Shown here piece by piece: positions 38,299 to 50,386 of a DNA stretch of 64,000 bases. Both the position numbers and the translations under genes were made by a program. Within the stretch, counting starts at the first letter, position 1, and each line of letters opens with the position of its first letter. Location of the stretch: positions 1 to 64,000 of the forward strand of contig MU394127.1 of the NCBI GenBank assembly GCA_022578605.1. Reading direction: 5' to 3'. The notes beneath the pieces were generated by a model, which had not been told where the DNA came from, ran no database searches, and saw only the letters and a program-made list of their open reading frames with translations. The DNA comes from Camillea tinctor. Taxonomy: Eukaryota; Ascomycota; Sordariomycetes; Xylariales; Xylariaceae.

Positions 38299-39103
38299 TG
38301 TAAAACCGTGTGAGGTAGATGGAGAGAAAGGGATGATCGGGGAATCTCGGCAACTATCCCGTCGAATAACTGACCCCTATAATCCGTGGATATATAAGAT
38401 ACCTCCCACACAAACACAGTGATAGATATTAGAACGCAAGCATAAGATTCTCACAAGTACTCAGGATAGTTCGCTCTTCAGATATATATACATATAACTA
38501 TATCTGTACCTACATAGCTACGCAACCTAAATAACCTAGGTTGTTGCTTCTAGCTCAGAAAGCAGGTTTATTATTCGAGTATCCAAAAAGTGGTAGCCAG
38601 CACACTATCTGCTGGCGCACACCATCGAGCTGGTTCCCATTCAGGTGTAATCAAAATTTTCGCGGCATCCGCGGCAGTTCTCTCTCTCCCTTCTTTCCTT
38701 ATCCTATTACTCTAATGCCTAGATCGCATCGCCCCGTGTTGATGATTTACGTGTATGTATTATGCCTAATTGGCTTCATGATGTTCTGTCGTGATGAATG
38801 AATATATTCTATGATTTCTTTGTGAAAGGGGGGATGTACTGCGTCCCGAGATGATAATGAGAAATCCCTTTTCGACTATTTTTTTTTTACCCTCTCGTAT
38901 GACATAGATAGCCATTCCTAACCCGAGTGCGTGGATGCGGCGACCTGCTATGATGGTTTATGAACCGTAAGGAATGGGGTGTTCATCTTGTGTAGCAACT
39001 ACTATGTCACACGAGCTGGGTGATGGACCGGAGCCGGTGCTTTGGATATGATGTAACATGATATTTGCTTTTCTTTTCCCTTTTTCTTAGTATCAAAATA
39101 TGC
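38299..39103. other. Spacer 3' of the deacetylase gene
   Basis: About 0.8 kb, no supported gene. It contains AT-rich words and the expected deacetylase 3' flank. Confidence 0.5.
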
Positions 39104-39892
39104 TCAGCGCTCCGTCTCCTTGAGCATCTCCGTCAGGCTCACAACGCGGTAGCCGTCCTTCCGCAGCTGCTTCAGGACCTTGCGCAGCATGGGGGCGGTC
39201 CAGCCGCGGCGGTCGTGGCAGATTATGATGCCGCCGGGGTGGACCATGCTCAGGATGTGGTGGGCGTTGATGGAGGGCCAGTTGATCTGGGGGTCGTGGG
39301 GGTATATGCTGCCGAGCACCAGGCGGTAGCCGAGCTTGTCGACCAGCTTCCGCATGCGGTCGCTGAAGAAGCCGGAGCCGGGGCGGAAGTACTGGGGCGG
39401 CATGGCGCGCTCGCCCGTGTCGTAGGCGGCGCGGATCTTGTCGCGGACCTTCTCGATCTGCAGGGTCAGCTCGTCGTCGGACAGGGCGCGCGAGGGCTCG
39501 TCGTGCATGGCGTGGTTGCCGAGCTCGCTGCCGCTGCGCACTATGTCGGCGAGCATCTCCTCGCGGCCGGCGACCTGGCCGCCGATGACGAAGAAGGTGG
39601 CGGTGGCGCCGAAGCCGTTGAGCACGCCGAGTATCTCCTCGGTGTGCTCCGAGGGCGCATCGTCGATGGTCAGGGCAACTATCTTCTTGTTGGTCTCGAC
39701 CTCCCACAGCACGTCTGGCCAGCGACGGGCAAAGTAGCGGATCAGCATGCGCGGGGGCTTGTAGATGACGTAGAAGGGTATAACGAAGACCAGTAAGATG
39801 GCCAAGAGACACAGGAGGGTGGTCATCCTGCGGCGTCTAGCCCGACGGCGGAGTTTTGGCGGGAGGCGGAAGAGGGCTGGCAGAAGTGCCAT
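39104..39892 (-). CDS. Membrane-anchored NodB polysaccharide deacetylase
   Basis: Single exon, 262 aa, ATG at 39892-39890. A basic N-terminus (KLRRRARRRR) precedes one transmembrane segment (TLLCLLAILLVFVIPFYVIY), predicting a type II membrane protein. The NodB homology domain follows. Motif 1 is TIDDAP, with the two acidic residues. Motif 2 region is GNHAMHDEPS. Motif 3 is YFRPGSGFF. The late motifs are GSIYPHDP and GIIICHDRRG. Members remove acetyl groups from chitin or other N-acetylated polysaccharides, so a role in cell-wall or secreted-glycan modification is likely. The His pair in motif 2 is H-A-M-H rather than the textbook H-S/T-x-x-H, so metal-binding geometry or substrate may differ. 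The gene is GC-rich at third positions, and overlapping ORFs on either strand are shadows. Confidence 0.87.
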   Translation of the reverse strand: MALLPALFRLPPKLRRRARRRRMTTLLCLLAILLVFVIPFYVIYKPPRMLIRYFARRWPDVLWEVETNKKIVALTIDDAPSEHTEEILGVLNGFGATATFFVIGGQVAGREEMLADIVRSGSELGNHAMHDEPSRALSDDELTLQIEKVRDKIRAAYDTGERAMPPQYFRPGSGFFSDRMRKLVDKLGYRLVLGSIYPHDPQINWPSINAHHILSMVHPGGIIICHDRRGWTAPMLRKVLKQLRKDGYRVVSLTEMLKETER

Positions 39893-40045
39893 GGATGAAG
39901 CCGAGTCGAGATGGGGTTGGGGTCGGGGACGGGGTCAGATCAGGGGGGTTGGGTAAGAAGAGGAGGAGGAGGAGGAGGATAGAAGTAGTACGCTCGCTCG
40001 CGAGGTTATTCACGGTGGGGGTTGTGGATGCGACATTCGATTGTA

Positions 40046-40076
40046 TATTTTATTTTATTTTATTTTATTTTATTTA
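40046..40076. repeat. (TTTTA)n pentamer repeat
   Basis: About six TTTTA units upstream of the deacetylase gene, followed by a short TTCG array. Confidence 0.85.
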
Positions 40077-43000
40077 TTCGTTCTTCGTTCGTTCGTTGGT
40101 TTGTTCTCTCGTCGTATGGAAATCAATTGACTTGACTTGGGATTAGAATATAACGGTTCTGGTTCTTGTTATGTTTATGGTTTGAGTTTCGAATGTCAAC
40201 AACGGTTAAGGTTAAAAGTTAAAGGGAGCAATTGACTTTTGGTGGTGGAACGTGTCGTCATGCTATTCTTCTTCATCGATAAGGAATTGTTTCGAGAAGT
40301 TGGTAAGAAGTTAAGTTGGCTTGGCCTGCATACTACCATTCCACACTGCTCTCTAATTCGTTGAAATTGTAGAGTAAATTATTAGGGGGTTCAGGGGCTG
40401 CTGCTAACACGATTTTGCTGCAAAAAGCATGTGACTTTGTAAGTTACACACGTTACAAAGTGGGTAGTGGGTAAGTATGCTAAATTTAGTGGTCCCGTCT
40501 GATCTCTGCTGTACGTAATCATCTAAAGTCTGATTACCTAGGTATTAAGCCTATAGTCGAGCTCATTGGTAGTTGACCTTAGATATTGGAATACCTAACC
40601 TAACTCAACCTATTCTGCATCTCTTTATTTATTTTAGACTAATTGGCTAACTTAAACAACTCGCTTGAGCTAAGAAGATCGTCAGGTACCCTTGAATAAC
40701 TTACATATTATATTTAAGAGAGTTAGGTTAGTTAGCTTCGACTTTTTCCTTCTTCGTTTCTGTTATCTAGATACCTCACCACCGCATACTAGTAAATACT
40801 CAAACCCATACTTTTCTGTATGTACCTATACGGACCTATGTGTACCTCTGGAAAAAAAAAGAAAGAAAGAAAGTAGGTGGCTACTATATCACATATAGTA
40901 GGTCATATAACTAGGTGTTTGGTCTTTGCATGAACCCGATCCTCTCAGAAATCCCACGTGCCACCTTAACATCTGTATTTATCTCTTACACCAACCACCT
41001 TCCTCCTGCCCGTGCCGCCTTCGCACTTCCCGGGTCTAGGCTAGGGTAGTATTCTCAGCCTCCTCGCCTAGCCCGTGGTCTTCCCGCCTGCCCTTTACAT
41101 AAGTTGTAGGTTTTGGTGTCGGCATTGACAGAGCAGCCGGCTCCACGCATCATCCATGACATGGGGGTGCCGCGTGAAATACTGTAGCTTACCTGCCTCG
41201 CTTCCACGCATTGCATACAAACTACATAGCATAGGCACCGACATACCTACCACGGCCTAGCTGATCGGCAGAGCAGCATAAGGCGAAACCGCGCTAGCTT
41301 GGCATTCTATCGGACATCTCTCGGTCCTAGTAGTCTCGCTTTCCGCCCGTTCACTGCCCGTTAGACGTGGTGACCGAGTCACACAGAAGGATGGGATAGG
41401 ATGAGCCAAAACAAAGAGTCGTACCAAGTCAAGTCAAGCCCGGCAACCTACTCACAAGCGGCAGGGCGAGACAATACAAGAGACGGGAAGACGGCATACT
41501 GCAGTATCTTTGATGCTACTAACCTTGCCTCTGTACAAGAAGGACATGATTCGATATGTGTGTGAGATATACATACATACATCATACCTCTGAGTCTCCG
41601 TTGACCTTCCCTGTATCACGTCCGTCCAGCCTATCCCTCCGTCATATGTAACTAACCAAGAGAAAAAAAATGGGGGAGGGGGGGCCTTCGGTAGCACGTT
41701 TGACATACCGAGCAGGGTGAGGTTGGGTGGGGTTGGTAGGTTTGGTAAATCCATCTATATTGATAAGAGAAGCCTCGAGACGACGACGGCGCCTCACTGT
41801 GCCACAGTAATGATAGAAAAACGGAAACGAAAACGAAAAAACATATGAGTTATGTTCTAGATGGATGCCTTTTGCGCCTCCCCGAAAAGGGTGTTCTCTA
41901 GAGCTGAGCAAAGCTGAGAAACCTCCGAGCGGTGGCGTTTTGGGGGTCTCAGCCGGTTTACCGATGATGCTAGGTTTACTCCGTACTTACTACTATTATG
42001 TATGTAAAGACGGGATCACGGGGCGTCAGGCTGCCCTGCGTGTGTCTAGATCCCGAAACCGGGATGGAGAGGGAGGCAAAAACGGCGTAGAGGTTTTTCA
42101 ATCACTCGCTGGGTTAAGCCGTGGCGGCTTTCTTCCACCTGTTAGTTAGTCGCACGTGTAGAGACAGGTCAGAGGGATGCATGCATAGAAGAATGGGATC
42201 TATCACAGTAAGAAATCGTCGTGGCTTTTTCTTCTTCTCCTTTTTACTAATATCTACACGCCCCCCTGGTGTCTGAGGACGGGATGGTGGGAGTGCATGA
42301 CCGAACGTGTAGTCAGCTAAGTAATCATTAGTACATACATACCCATACAACAGCACACAGTGTAGCTCCATCTGCCGCGAGGTGACCGCAGGTCATTGCG
42401 AGTTCGTAGCAATCTATCATATTGGATCCTTAAGTCGATAGTATATTAGGGATAGTAGGTGGGTTTCCCCTTTTTGTCCATTTTACTATTTTGAGTTGGG
42501 TATTTTTCAATTGTTCACTTATATTGTCGAATATTGATTACATTATATGACATAGTGAGCAATATCAGCATGACAGCGGGGCGTGAGAATGCGAGTGCGG
42601 CTGCGGCAAGCGATGGTCTTTTCTTGTGCGATGAAGGCAAATGCGGATTGGTTTGACCCCGGCTTACCCGGGAGGTTAGCGGCATCTTTGGTAGTTGGTT
42701 CGTTGTCGATCGAACCAAATATTGTATACAACTGGATTTAACTAGGTTGGCTACTAGTATAGCTTCTCCCTTCATATTTATCTAGGTTAGGGGTTCGTAG
42801 ACTGAGTTAAGTAATCTACCTGCCTACCTACCTAGCCCAGCATGGCACGGGAAGACAAAAGACCATAGCTGTATGTATGTTACACGGAATAATGCTGAGA
42901 TACTATATACTGTATATATTAATACCAGTATCGGGTAACACTAAGGTTAGGCCATTGCGGGAGCGACGGCGATGATGACGAGTGCCAACCCAATCCAACC

Positions 43001-44376
43001 GAACCTAACCCACGGCTCCATTCCACACCCCACAGCCAGTTAGTTTAAGGTAGGAGTGTACTTATTGATTTGAACCCACAACCTGCTGAGAGAACTTTGC
43101 AGTAACTATATCGAACCTATTTATTACAGCACTAAACTCTAATAGAAGCTGACTTCGCCTTCAATATCCCCGTTTGAGGACGATGGGGTTTCATATATAC
43201 ATCCCCAACCTTAGCTAACGAGAGACATCAATATATGTTAGTGCGAACCATCGATGTATGTGTGACTAACCTAAGCCAACATGATCCCGTCACACATACA
43301 CGCAAATCCCCATTCCCATTCTTGAAGCCCGATATCGATTCTCCCAACCAACAATTTCCCTCCCTCTTTCTCCCTCAAAAAAGAAAAAAGATTATGTTTG
43401 TCTTACACCGTACGCATACTCGGCAGACCGCCTCAATGGACTTTCACACAACGGTCACAGGTCAAGTCACACCAACACAGAGAGAGAGAGAGAGAGAGGG
43501 TTTACACTCACACACCATGCCAGACAACACGTAGCGTAGTTGTAAACTCATGATCCAACGCCACCGCACACGGTAAAAGCGGTATAGACAGATCTGGCTT
43601 ACACCCAACCTACCCAGCAAGCCCTCTCATCTCATCTCACTCCAATCGCGCGGCTCTCGCCTTCAGTACGAGCAAGCAAGTTAGCGATTTTTTTTTTTTT
43701 TTTTAAAAAAAAGAAGAAGAAAAGAAAACCCGTAAGGTCCGTCCGCCCATTCTCCCATGAACTTTGCCAGCTAAGAAAAAGAAGAAGAAAAAAGAAGGAA
43801 AGGTAGATAGTAGACAGTAAAATAACTCCCCCTCCCCGCTCCCCAAAATCCACCTTCTTCTGCTTCTTTACCGAATCAGGTAGGTATGTAGAACAAGCCA
43901 ACCCCACGCGAACTCCCACCTCCTACCTCTCCCCTCCTCCCTCAATCCCCTACCCTACCCCCTCCCACCTCTGTCTTATCAACAGTGTATATTCCAATCT
44001 AGAAGGCGCATACTAGGTCCCAAGAGAAGGAGGAGGAGGAGGGGGGGGAGGAGCTTGTCCACGTAGTGCACCCAGGACCCAAAACCGAAAACCAAGATCG
44101 CATGAAACCAAGCCGGCCTTAATGATCACTTGCGCATAGCATCCTATACCTGTTTCCACACGTACACAACCTCATGATCCAGTCCCCGATAAAGTTCACT
44201 CAACAGAATCACAATATGCAAGTTATAGGTATAATTTTAAAAGGGGCTCATCAATATCTTCGTATTCATATCTCTAAATCACATCGCGGACTAGTTTAGG
44301 GGTATTTTTTTTTTTCGTTTTCCTTCCAATCGGAAAGAAAAAAAAATCATCGATTTCCTTTCCTCCCTTCTCTTCA

Positions 44377-44560
44377 GGGGGGGGGGGGGCGCGGGGCGGG
44401 GCGGGGGGGGGGGGGGGAGGGGGGGGGGGGCGGGGGGGGGGGGTGGGGGGGGGGGGGGGGGGGGGGCGGGGCGGGGGCGCNNNNNNNNNNACTCACCACC
44501 TGCCTCGCCGCAGCGGCCGCCACCCCCGTCTTCGCCGGCCCTCTCCGCCCCCCCCCAAAC

Positions 44561-44611
<51 letters not shown>
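44377..44611. repeat. Poly(G)/poly(C) region with 10-N gap
   Basis: A nearly pure G tract (44377-44480, with scattered C, A and T) leads into ten Ns (44481-44490). About 70 bases of ordinary GC-rich sequence follow, then a 50-base C run (44562-44611). Proline/glycine ORFs across it are artefacts of the homopolymers. It looks like an assembly boundary in a hard-to-read homopolymer. Confidence 0.85.
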
Positions 44612-44612
<1 letters not shown>

Positions 44613-45247
44613 ATATCTACATGATGTACCTAGTGTAATCGTAGTAACAAAGGGGAGAGAGTGAGAAGTCATACGACCACAATGAAGAACGGGGAAGATG
44701 GGGGAAAATAAAAATAGAGTTGAGCGTGACCTCCACCGTGCGTGCGCAATCTGTCGGAAATGTTCGTAACTCGGCTCTGAGTAGAATGGAATGTTGGGTT
44801 CTCTTATATGAAAATATCCCTTTCCTTATTCAAACTCATAAAGCCAAGCTCAAACATGCAAAAGAAGTAGAAAAAAGATGACAACAGAGGGAAAAAAAAA
44901 TAGCCTGAGTCGAGGCGGATATCCTTTGGTATTCTCTTCCACAAAACCCGCCATTTGTGCCTCTCCTCATATAACGCCTGACAGAAAAAAGAACCCTCCT
45001 CTCCCTCTTTAAATTCATAGCAGAACCTTAAAAAAGAATAAAATATAAGGTCGATCCGAAAAAAAAATCCTAACCCCGGTTTATGGGAGGATTTATAGTT
45101 CTTTGCGTACCGTCCGTTCTCGATGGTTTGTTTTAGTAGTTTGTTTCTTTGTGCAGAGACTCAACATGGTCATGCAATTATGTACAGCGAAAAATTGTTG
45201 TAAAAGATGAGGTAGCCGGAATTACACTCCGTATACGGATTCGGTGA

Positions 45248-46138
45248 TTAGATCCATATCGTCTGTGGTGGACTGGGGCGCTCTGGTCTGAGGTAATTGG
45301 ACACTAGACCGGAGATCTCGGCGAGATAGTCCTCAGGTGAAAACCGGCACAGGCCCTTAGCAATAAGCTGCTGTTCCTCGTCATCGATAGCTTGCAGCTT
45401 CTCCTTGATTCCCAACTCCTCCGCAAGTTCCGATACCTGCGCCAATTCCTTGCCAAATGGGTGCTGAGAATCGGTATACTCATGCCGGCGGAAATTCGGT
45501 CGGGCAGCAGGTGGAGAGGTGATGCTAGGCGAGAGGGGGGTCGTGGGAGTTGGTGGCTTGACGTGAGCATGCGACCCCGCGGAAAGCGTGGTTCCTGTCG
45601 TCGAGGTAGAAGAAGAACGAGAGAGACCAGGACTAGATTTACTCGAGGTAGTCGCATTTGACTGGTTAGAATTGCGAGGCGAGAATCTGGCGGCGAAGTT
45701 TTCGAACGACGCTTTCTTGGTGTGGGACGGTGCCCGCTTGGGAATAGTGGGCGCCTCGGGAGCGCGCGGAGGTTGCTTCTGGTCTGCTACGGTGAAGTAA
45801 GATGACAGATGGTTGGGCTTGGGGGACATGGCTCGATTCTCGACTGATGGCATGTCCGGGCTCGTGGGCGGCGTTGAAGCAGTGGTGCTTGGAGTATCGG
45901 ACGAGTCGTCGTCAGACTTGGAGGACCTGGATGGCGAAGGTCCTGACTGAGGGTACAGGTCTGGCGCATTATATGCGAGCATGTTGGTCGTATGGGTGAG
46001 TTCCATAGGACTGGAGATCTTGGTCCGGATTGATTGATTGCCCTTGGCAGTGGTATTGCTTCGCTGTGGGAAAACAAAACCAGTCAAGTCCACCGAGGAC
46101 TGCTTCCGTCTCGTGGTGAAGGCGCGCGCGAGAGACAT
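45248..46138 (-). CDS. Conserved fungal protein of unknown function
   Basis: Single exon. Start chosen at ATG 46138 (MSLARAFTTRRKQ), giving 296 aa. An upstream in-frame ATG at 46168 would add ten residues, but the MSLARAFTTRR form looks like the natural N-terminus. The first 200 residues are Ser/Thr/Pro-rich and apparently disordered. A compact conserved C-terminus follows, with acidic helical sequence (KELAQVSELAEELGIKEKL) and a last block FSPEDYLAEISGLVS. There is no catalytic motif, signal peptide or membrane segment. The composition suggests a phosphorylated cytoplasmic or nuclear protein. I do not recognise a named family. Confidence 0.78.
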   Translation of the reverse strand: MSLARAFTTRRKQSSVDLTGFVFPQRSNTTAKGNQSIRTKISSPMELTHTTNMLAYNAPDLYPQSGPSPSRSSKSDDDSSDTPSTTASTPPTSPDMPSVENRAMSPKPNHLSSYFTVADQKQPPRAPEAPTIPKRAPSHTKKASFENFAARFSPRNSNQSNATTSSKSSPGLSRSSSTSTTGTTLSAGSHAHVKPPTPTTPLSPSITSPPAARPNFRRHEYTDSQHPFGKELAQVSELAEELGIKEKLQAIDDEEQQLIAKGLCRFSPEDYLAEISGLVSNYLRPERPSPPQTIWI

Positions 46139-46168
46139 ATTGGTTTCTGGTACTGGTATATGCCGCAT

Positions 46169-49100
46169 GGGCTATGTTGTATGGAGATCGAGTGGAGAGA
46201 AAAAAAAGGAAAAAAAGAAAAGAGGGAAAAAAAGAGGACCTGATATTCTCCCGTGAGGACTTGAAGGGGAAGATTTCCAGGGATATAGAAGTGAATGCAA
46301 TGGACGAGTGAGCTAACCAGTTGATCTCTAGTGCGTGAGTAACGATGGTTACGAAAGCTCGTCAAGCGCCAACCCTTTGGTCACGGGAAGGTGAGAGTAT
46401 GGTGTGCTGCAGGTTAAAGACCCAGAACCGGAGGGGGATGATGCCACTGATGATTGGCAAGCTCTGGACCAGATGACAAAGCCCGAGGCGGACAGAGAGA
46501 TGGTGGTGGCAGCGGTGATAGCGGCACGCCTGCACCTGTGTACCACTGTGTACCGGATTTATCGCTAACTAGTACTTGCAACTATGTGACTTGACTCCGC
46601 GATCAACCAGTTGCGTGTGCAGCGTGTGCGGCGCCCGCTCTGAGTGTTACCCTGATTGGGAAGGTGGGTGCTCCAGCCGAGAATGGGACCTGGTGATCCA
46701 GTCCTCGTTACTCTTGTCTGTTCAGAGTCAGAGAAAGGAACCAGAAGAATCTGACGTAACGTAGGACCGTTTATGATTATGTCTTGTACCTCTCCAGCCT
46801 TAAGTTGCAAAAGTAACCGTGTGGACTCTGTGTAGACTTTGCAATTAATGCGGTTTGCAAAGTGGTTTAAAAGTAAACGCTTTGATATCCAGCTAAAGGA
46901 GCAGTGGCCCTATGAATGAGACGCCGCTCGGTCAAATCCCCCGAAAGGTCTAGGCGGATAAAAAGGATGATCAGAATCCACTGGACCTGCTGCACGCCGG
47001 GAATGGTCGATAGTCGAATCGGAGCTTTCCAACCTTGGAGTCTTTCCTCCACGAAGCTTTAGTGGGCACCGGTGGGGGGGGGGGAAGAGATATCGTCGTC
47101 CTGCGGGTGAATCAAATATACACTCCAAGATGAATGTCGATGATTGATGTATGACTGATTTATATCAACTGTAGTAAGCAGTGAATAGAAAACAAGTCGA
47201 ATATTTGTCTTGTCTTTTTCTTTCTTTTTTGTTTGTTTCTCTCCCTGATAAGAAAAAAAAGAGTTGGATGCACGAGAATTGAAACAGTGAAACAACCAGG
47301 TTCGGATCAGATTTCAAGGATTGGTCAAGAGTTTTAATCGTCTTTTGATAAAACTGCACGAAAGGAAGGACTAGCCGGTTTGATCTCAAGTGACCTGAAC
47401 TTCGACACCAGCGAAAGGTGTTGAGAATCAACTGATCGGTTTGTGTAGTAAGAGAATGAATAAGAGAAGGAGGGAAGAGCCTGGATAGGCAAAGTTGAGT
47501 TGAGAAAATAGAAGAGAGAAAAAGATGAAAAGGTTGAAGTGCACGCACTTCAGGATTGAAGGAATGGCAACGATAATATTTGACAAAGCAGACTAGGATA
47601 AAAGTCCTGTTGGACCAGGGGGGGCCGGAAGAAGAAGAGGATGAGGAGAAGGGATAGAAGATGGGGATGGGGATGGGGATTGGATTGGATTGGATTGGAG
47701 AGAGGGGGTAAGTAAGTGAGTGACAGAGAAGAGTTGTCTTTCAACTTGCCGTGCATGCATATATGTGTGTGCATATGCATAGAAAAAGAAGAAAAGAAAA
47801 AAAGGCAGAAGAAAAGAAAAGGAAAAGAAGCATAATAGAGGTCGCAGGTACCACAATGCCACCACTAAACATAGCAATATTACTAGGCGAATCTGGACTT
47901 GCATGGTGTACGTGATACTCATTCTCATTTAGTCGCCTGCGTTGACCCTATTTAAAATCCAGGGGTAGAACAACCAGCACAAGCCCAGCGCATGCTTATA
48001 CTAGAGTCCAGTAGATTTCATCACCCTTCGCTATTTTAGCACGCTTGCTAGGGAAGGGGGGGAGGGAGGGGGGAGAGGGTGGAGGACGAATCGACGGCGC
48101 CAAGTCATAATCCCTGTCAATCTTTGTAAGGTACGTAAGTACATAGCATACATATAAGATTTTTTTTTTTGCGCTCTGCAATCGTTTTTGGTTTAGTGCC
48201 CAGACAGGGAACTACTTGCAGTGGCAGAATGGAAGAGGATTGGTGAATAGCGCGAGCTGGGCACCGGCTTCTTTGTCGAATCGGGTGCCAGACTGCTTCC
48301 CGAACGCCAATACCCATCCAATCAACTCCGCTATTCTCTTTTTCTCTCATTGTCATGAGCGCCCGAGTCAGGGGTCGCGGGGGGGAGAGAGAGAAGCCTA
48401 ACATCATCACAGTTTGCCCTACATACATATGCAGGTACACGCTGATAAGGCAGTTTATATTGGCGAACGAGAAAGAAAAGGAGAAAGAAAGAAAGGGCAA
48501 AAATGAGAGAATAATATGTATGTATGTCGTGTACTCTCTCCTCGTCATCATCAACACACCTAAACAAACAGTTTTCTTCTCACACCAACTCAAATTTCAA
48601 TGCACGGCAATCTGATTTGCACCAACATACACTATTGATCCTGCAGGTACCAAATTACTTGTACGTGGTCAAATCTTACAGGGGACGCACTACGGAATCA
48701 TCCATCCATCATAGTGTAATTGTTCAATGAACCATAGGGGACACTAGGTTATAGGGACCGGACGGATCTCGCGAGCATGACGAATACCTCTAAAGTCAGC
48801 CAATGCGCCATAAAAAAAACCGGCTTGCTTTCCCTAGTGTGCCATAAAGTCTAGATTTTCCGGGGAAGCCTTTTTCTTCTTCTTTCTTTTCTTTTTTCAC
48901 GTACATAGTTGGCCTGCTCTCTCCTTTTATGCGCCGAACAACCAGCTGAACATTGCAGTGCCGGTCATCAATGCAAGTCCCGTTTGTGCCGTTAGGGATA
49001 CCTTGTTAGCACGCTAATAGGGCCTAGAGCAGGGTTTCTTCTAGTGTAGTCGTCGGTAGGGGATGGGGATAGAATCGGTCCACCATCAACTGTTTTTTTT

Positions 49101-50386
49101 AACAGTTGACTAGTGGTAGTGTAGTATACATACACCAGACATTACCGGCCACTTTACTTGCCCCCCTCAAATCAAGTTCAACTTGACTCGGAGTCTATTG
49201 CGAACTAGTCGATAGTAGACGTTCATAGCGTTTGCGAACCACTTCGGCTGCAACTAATAAGTATGCGTACGCTAACAACTTGCATGTACATAAAGTGTTT
49301 GCTTCCAACCCTCCCCTCTCTAACACCTCAAAAGGGAAACTGGTTAGCTACGATACCATCCCCTTTCCGGATAGACCGTGCAGGGTTTCTTGCAGTTGAA
49401 ACTTGCGAGTTCTGCAGGGCGCTGGGGGGGAAGTGGTGGCTTCTGATTGGGCGCATGTTCCCAGATTTCATTGGTCGTAGCTTTTCCGTTGTTTCACCTT
49501 GCCGTCCTCTAGTCCACCTAACCAACTCTACTGCCGAAGACGGTCCTTTCTAGGTGGGATCGTTGGACGTTAGCTATCTTGAGTACGTAGGCAGTCCAAG
49601 TTGTTCACTTTTTGCGCACACATGTACTTCTCTCTAGCGTTGCAGAAATAATGATAGGTATTTCTTTTTTAGACTCATCAACTGCTTACGTAGATACATA
49701 AGCAGCAATAGGTTAGGGAGAGAGACAATACTAAAAGAACAACAGCTGACGTGGTTTGTTTTAGCTAGTAATGTTTCCTAATGTTTCGCGACTAACACCG
49801 AAGCCTCCCTCCCTTTCATTACCCCGACAAGGGATGCTGGTACTTGCTCAGCCCTTCATTGCATGAACTCTCATTATGAGGCTGTTGTTAAATTTATCAA
49901 CTTCCTTTATTCGGGGCAAAGGCGAAACCACTTAACCTAAATTTGTCTTAAGCTTCTGCATGAACAACATTTGGTAAATTGGGCAACCCGACCATGCGGT
50001 CTGCCCGGGTTTCGGCTGGTTGGTGGATTTTATTGCTTGTATATACTTTTGATAGAGTGTTGATGTAAAGTGATCATATCACTCGCGGTTATCCTCCCAT
50101 ACTGAATCATTTGGTTTTGATGTTTCTTTTCTTTTTCCCTTTTCCTTTTTCTTTTTAAGTAATTGGCTTGATGATGCACGGCTCAAGATTTCCCTAGGCT
50201 TAACCAAATCCAATTACTACGCGGTACGATATGCGCAAAATGCCTGTCCACCCGAAGGTTCGATGGTCTTGTAACGGGGCCTATTATCTAGCCGCTGATC
50301 CTTCATGCGCCAAGTACCGACAACGTTGTTTCAGCCCCGACCTTGCCGCCGCCGCCGCCGTCGCCGACACCGTTCCTCCATCCTTT
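46169..50386. other. Long spacer, 4.2 kb, no supported gene
   Basis: Holds A/G- and C/T-rich stretches and a GGGGAT/TGGAT repeat (47661-47700). The short ORFs here are low-complexity or lack any recognisable domain. The right end is the 3' flank of pwp1. Confidence 0.55.
47661..47700. repeat. (GGGGAT)n then (TGGAT)n compound microsatellite
   Basis: Three GGGGAT units pass directly into four TGGAT units. Confidence 0.85.

Larger units (their letters stand above)
39893..45247. other. Long spacer with a scaffold gap
   Basis: 5.3 kb without a supportable gene. It holds a TTTTA pentamer array (40046-40076), a CTTAGGT/TACCTA-rich portion, T17/A8 runs (about 43688-43712), an AG microsatellite (about 43480-43498) and the G/C-homopolymer region with the N gap (44377-44611). 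The left end is the deacetylase promoter. Confidence 0.55.

Noticed and set aside
39065..39812. ORFs of about 240 codons overlapping the deacetylase
   Set aside because: Shadow frames of a GC-rich gene with complete NodB motifs in the chosen frame.
43060..43110. B-box-like GGTTCAAATC on the minus strand
   Set aside because: The flanking bases do not form a T-arm or acceptor stem.
44374..44664. Proline- and glycine-rich ORFs across the N gap
   Set aside because: Translation of G and C homopolymers, not a gene.
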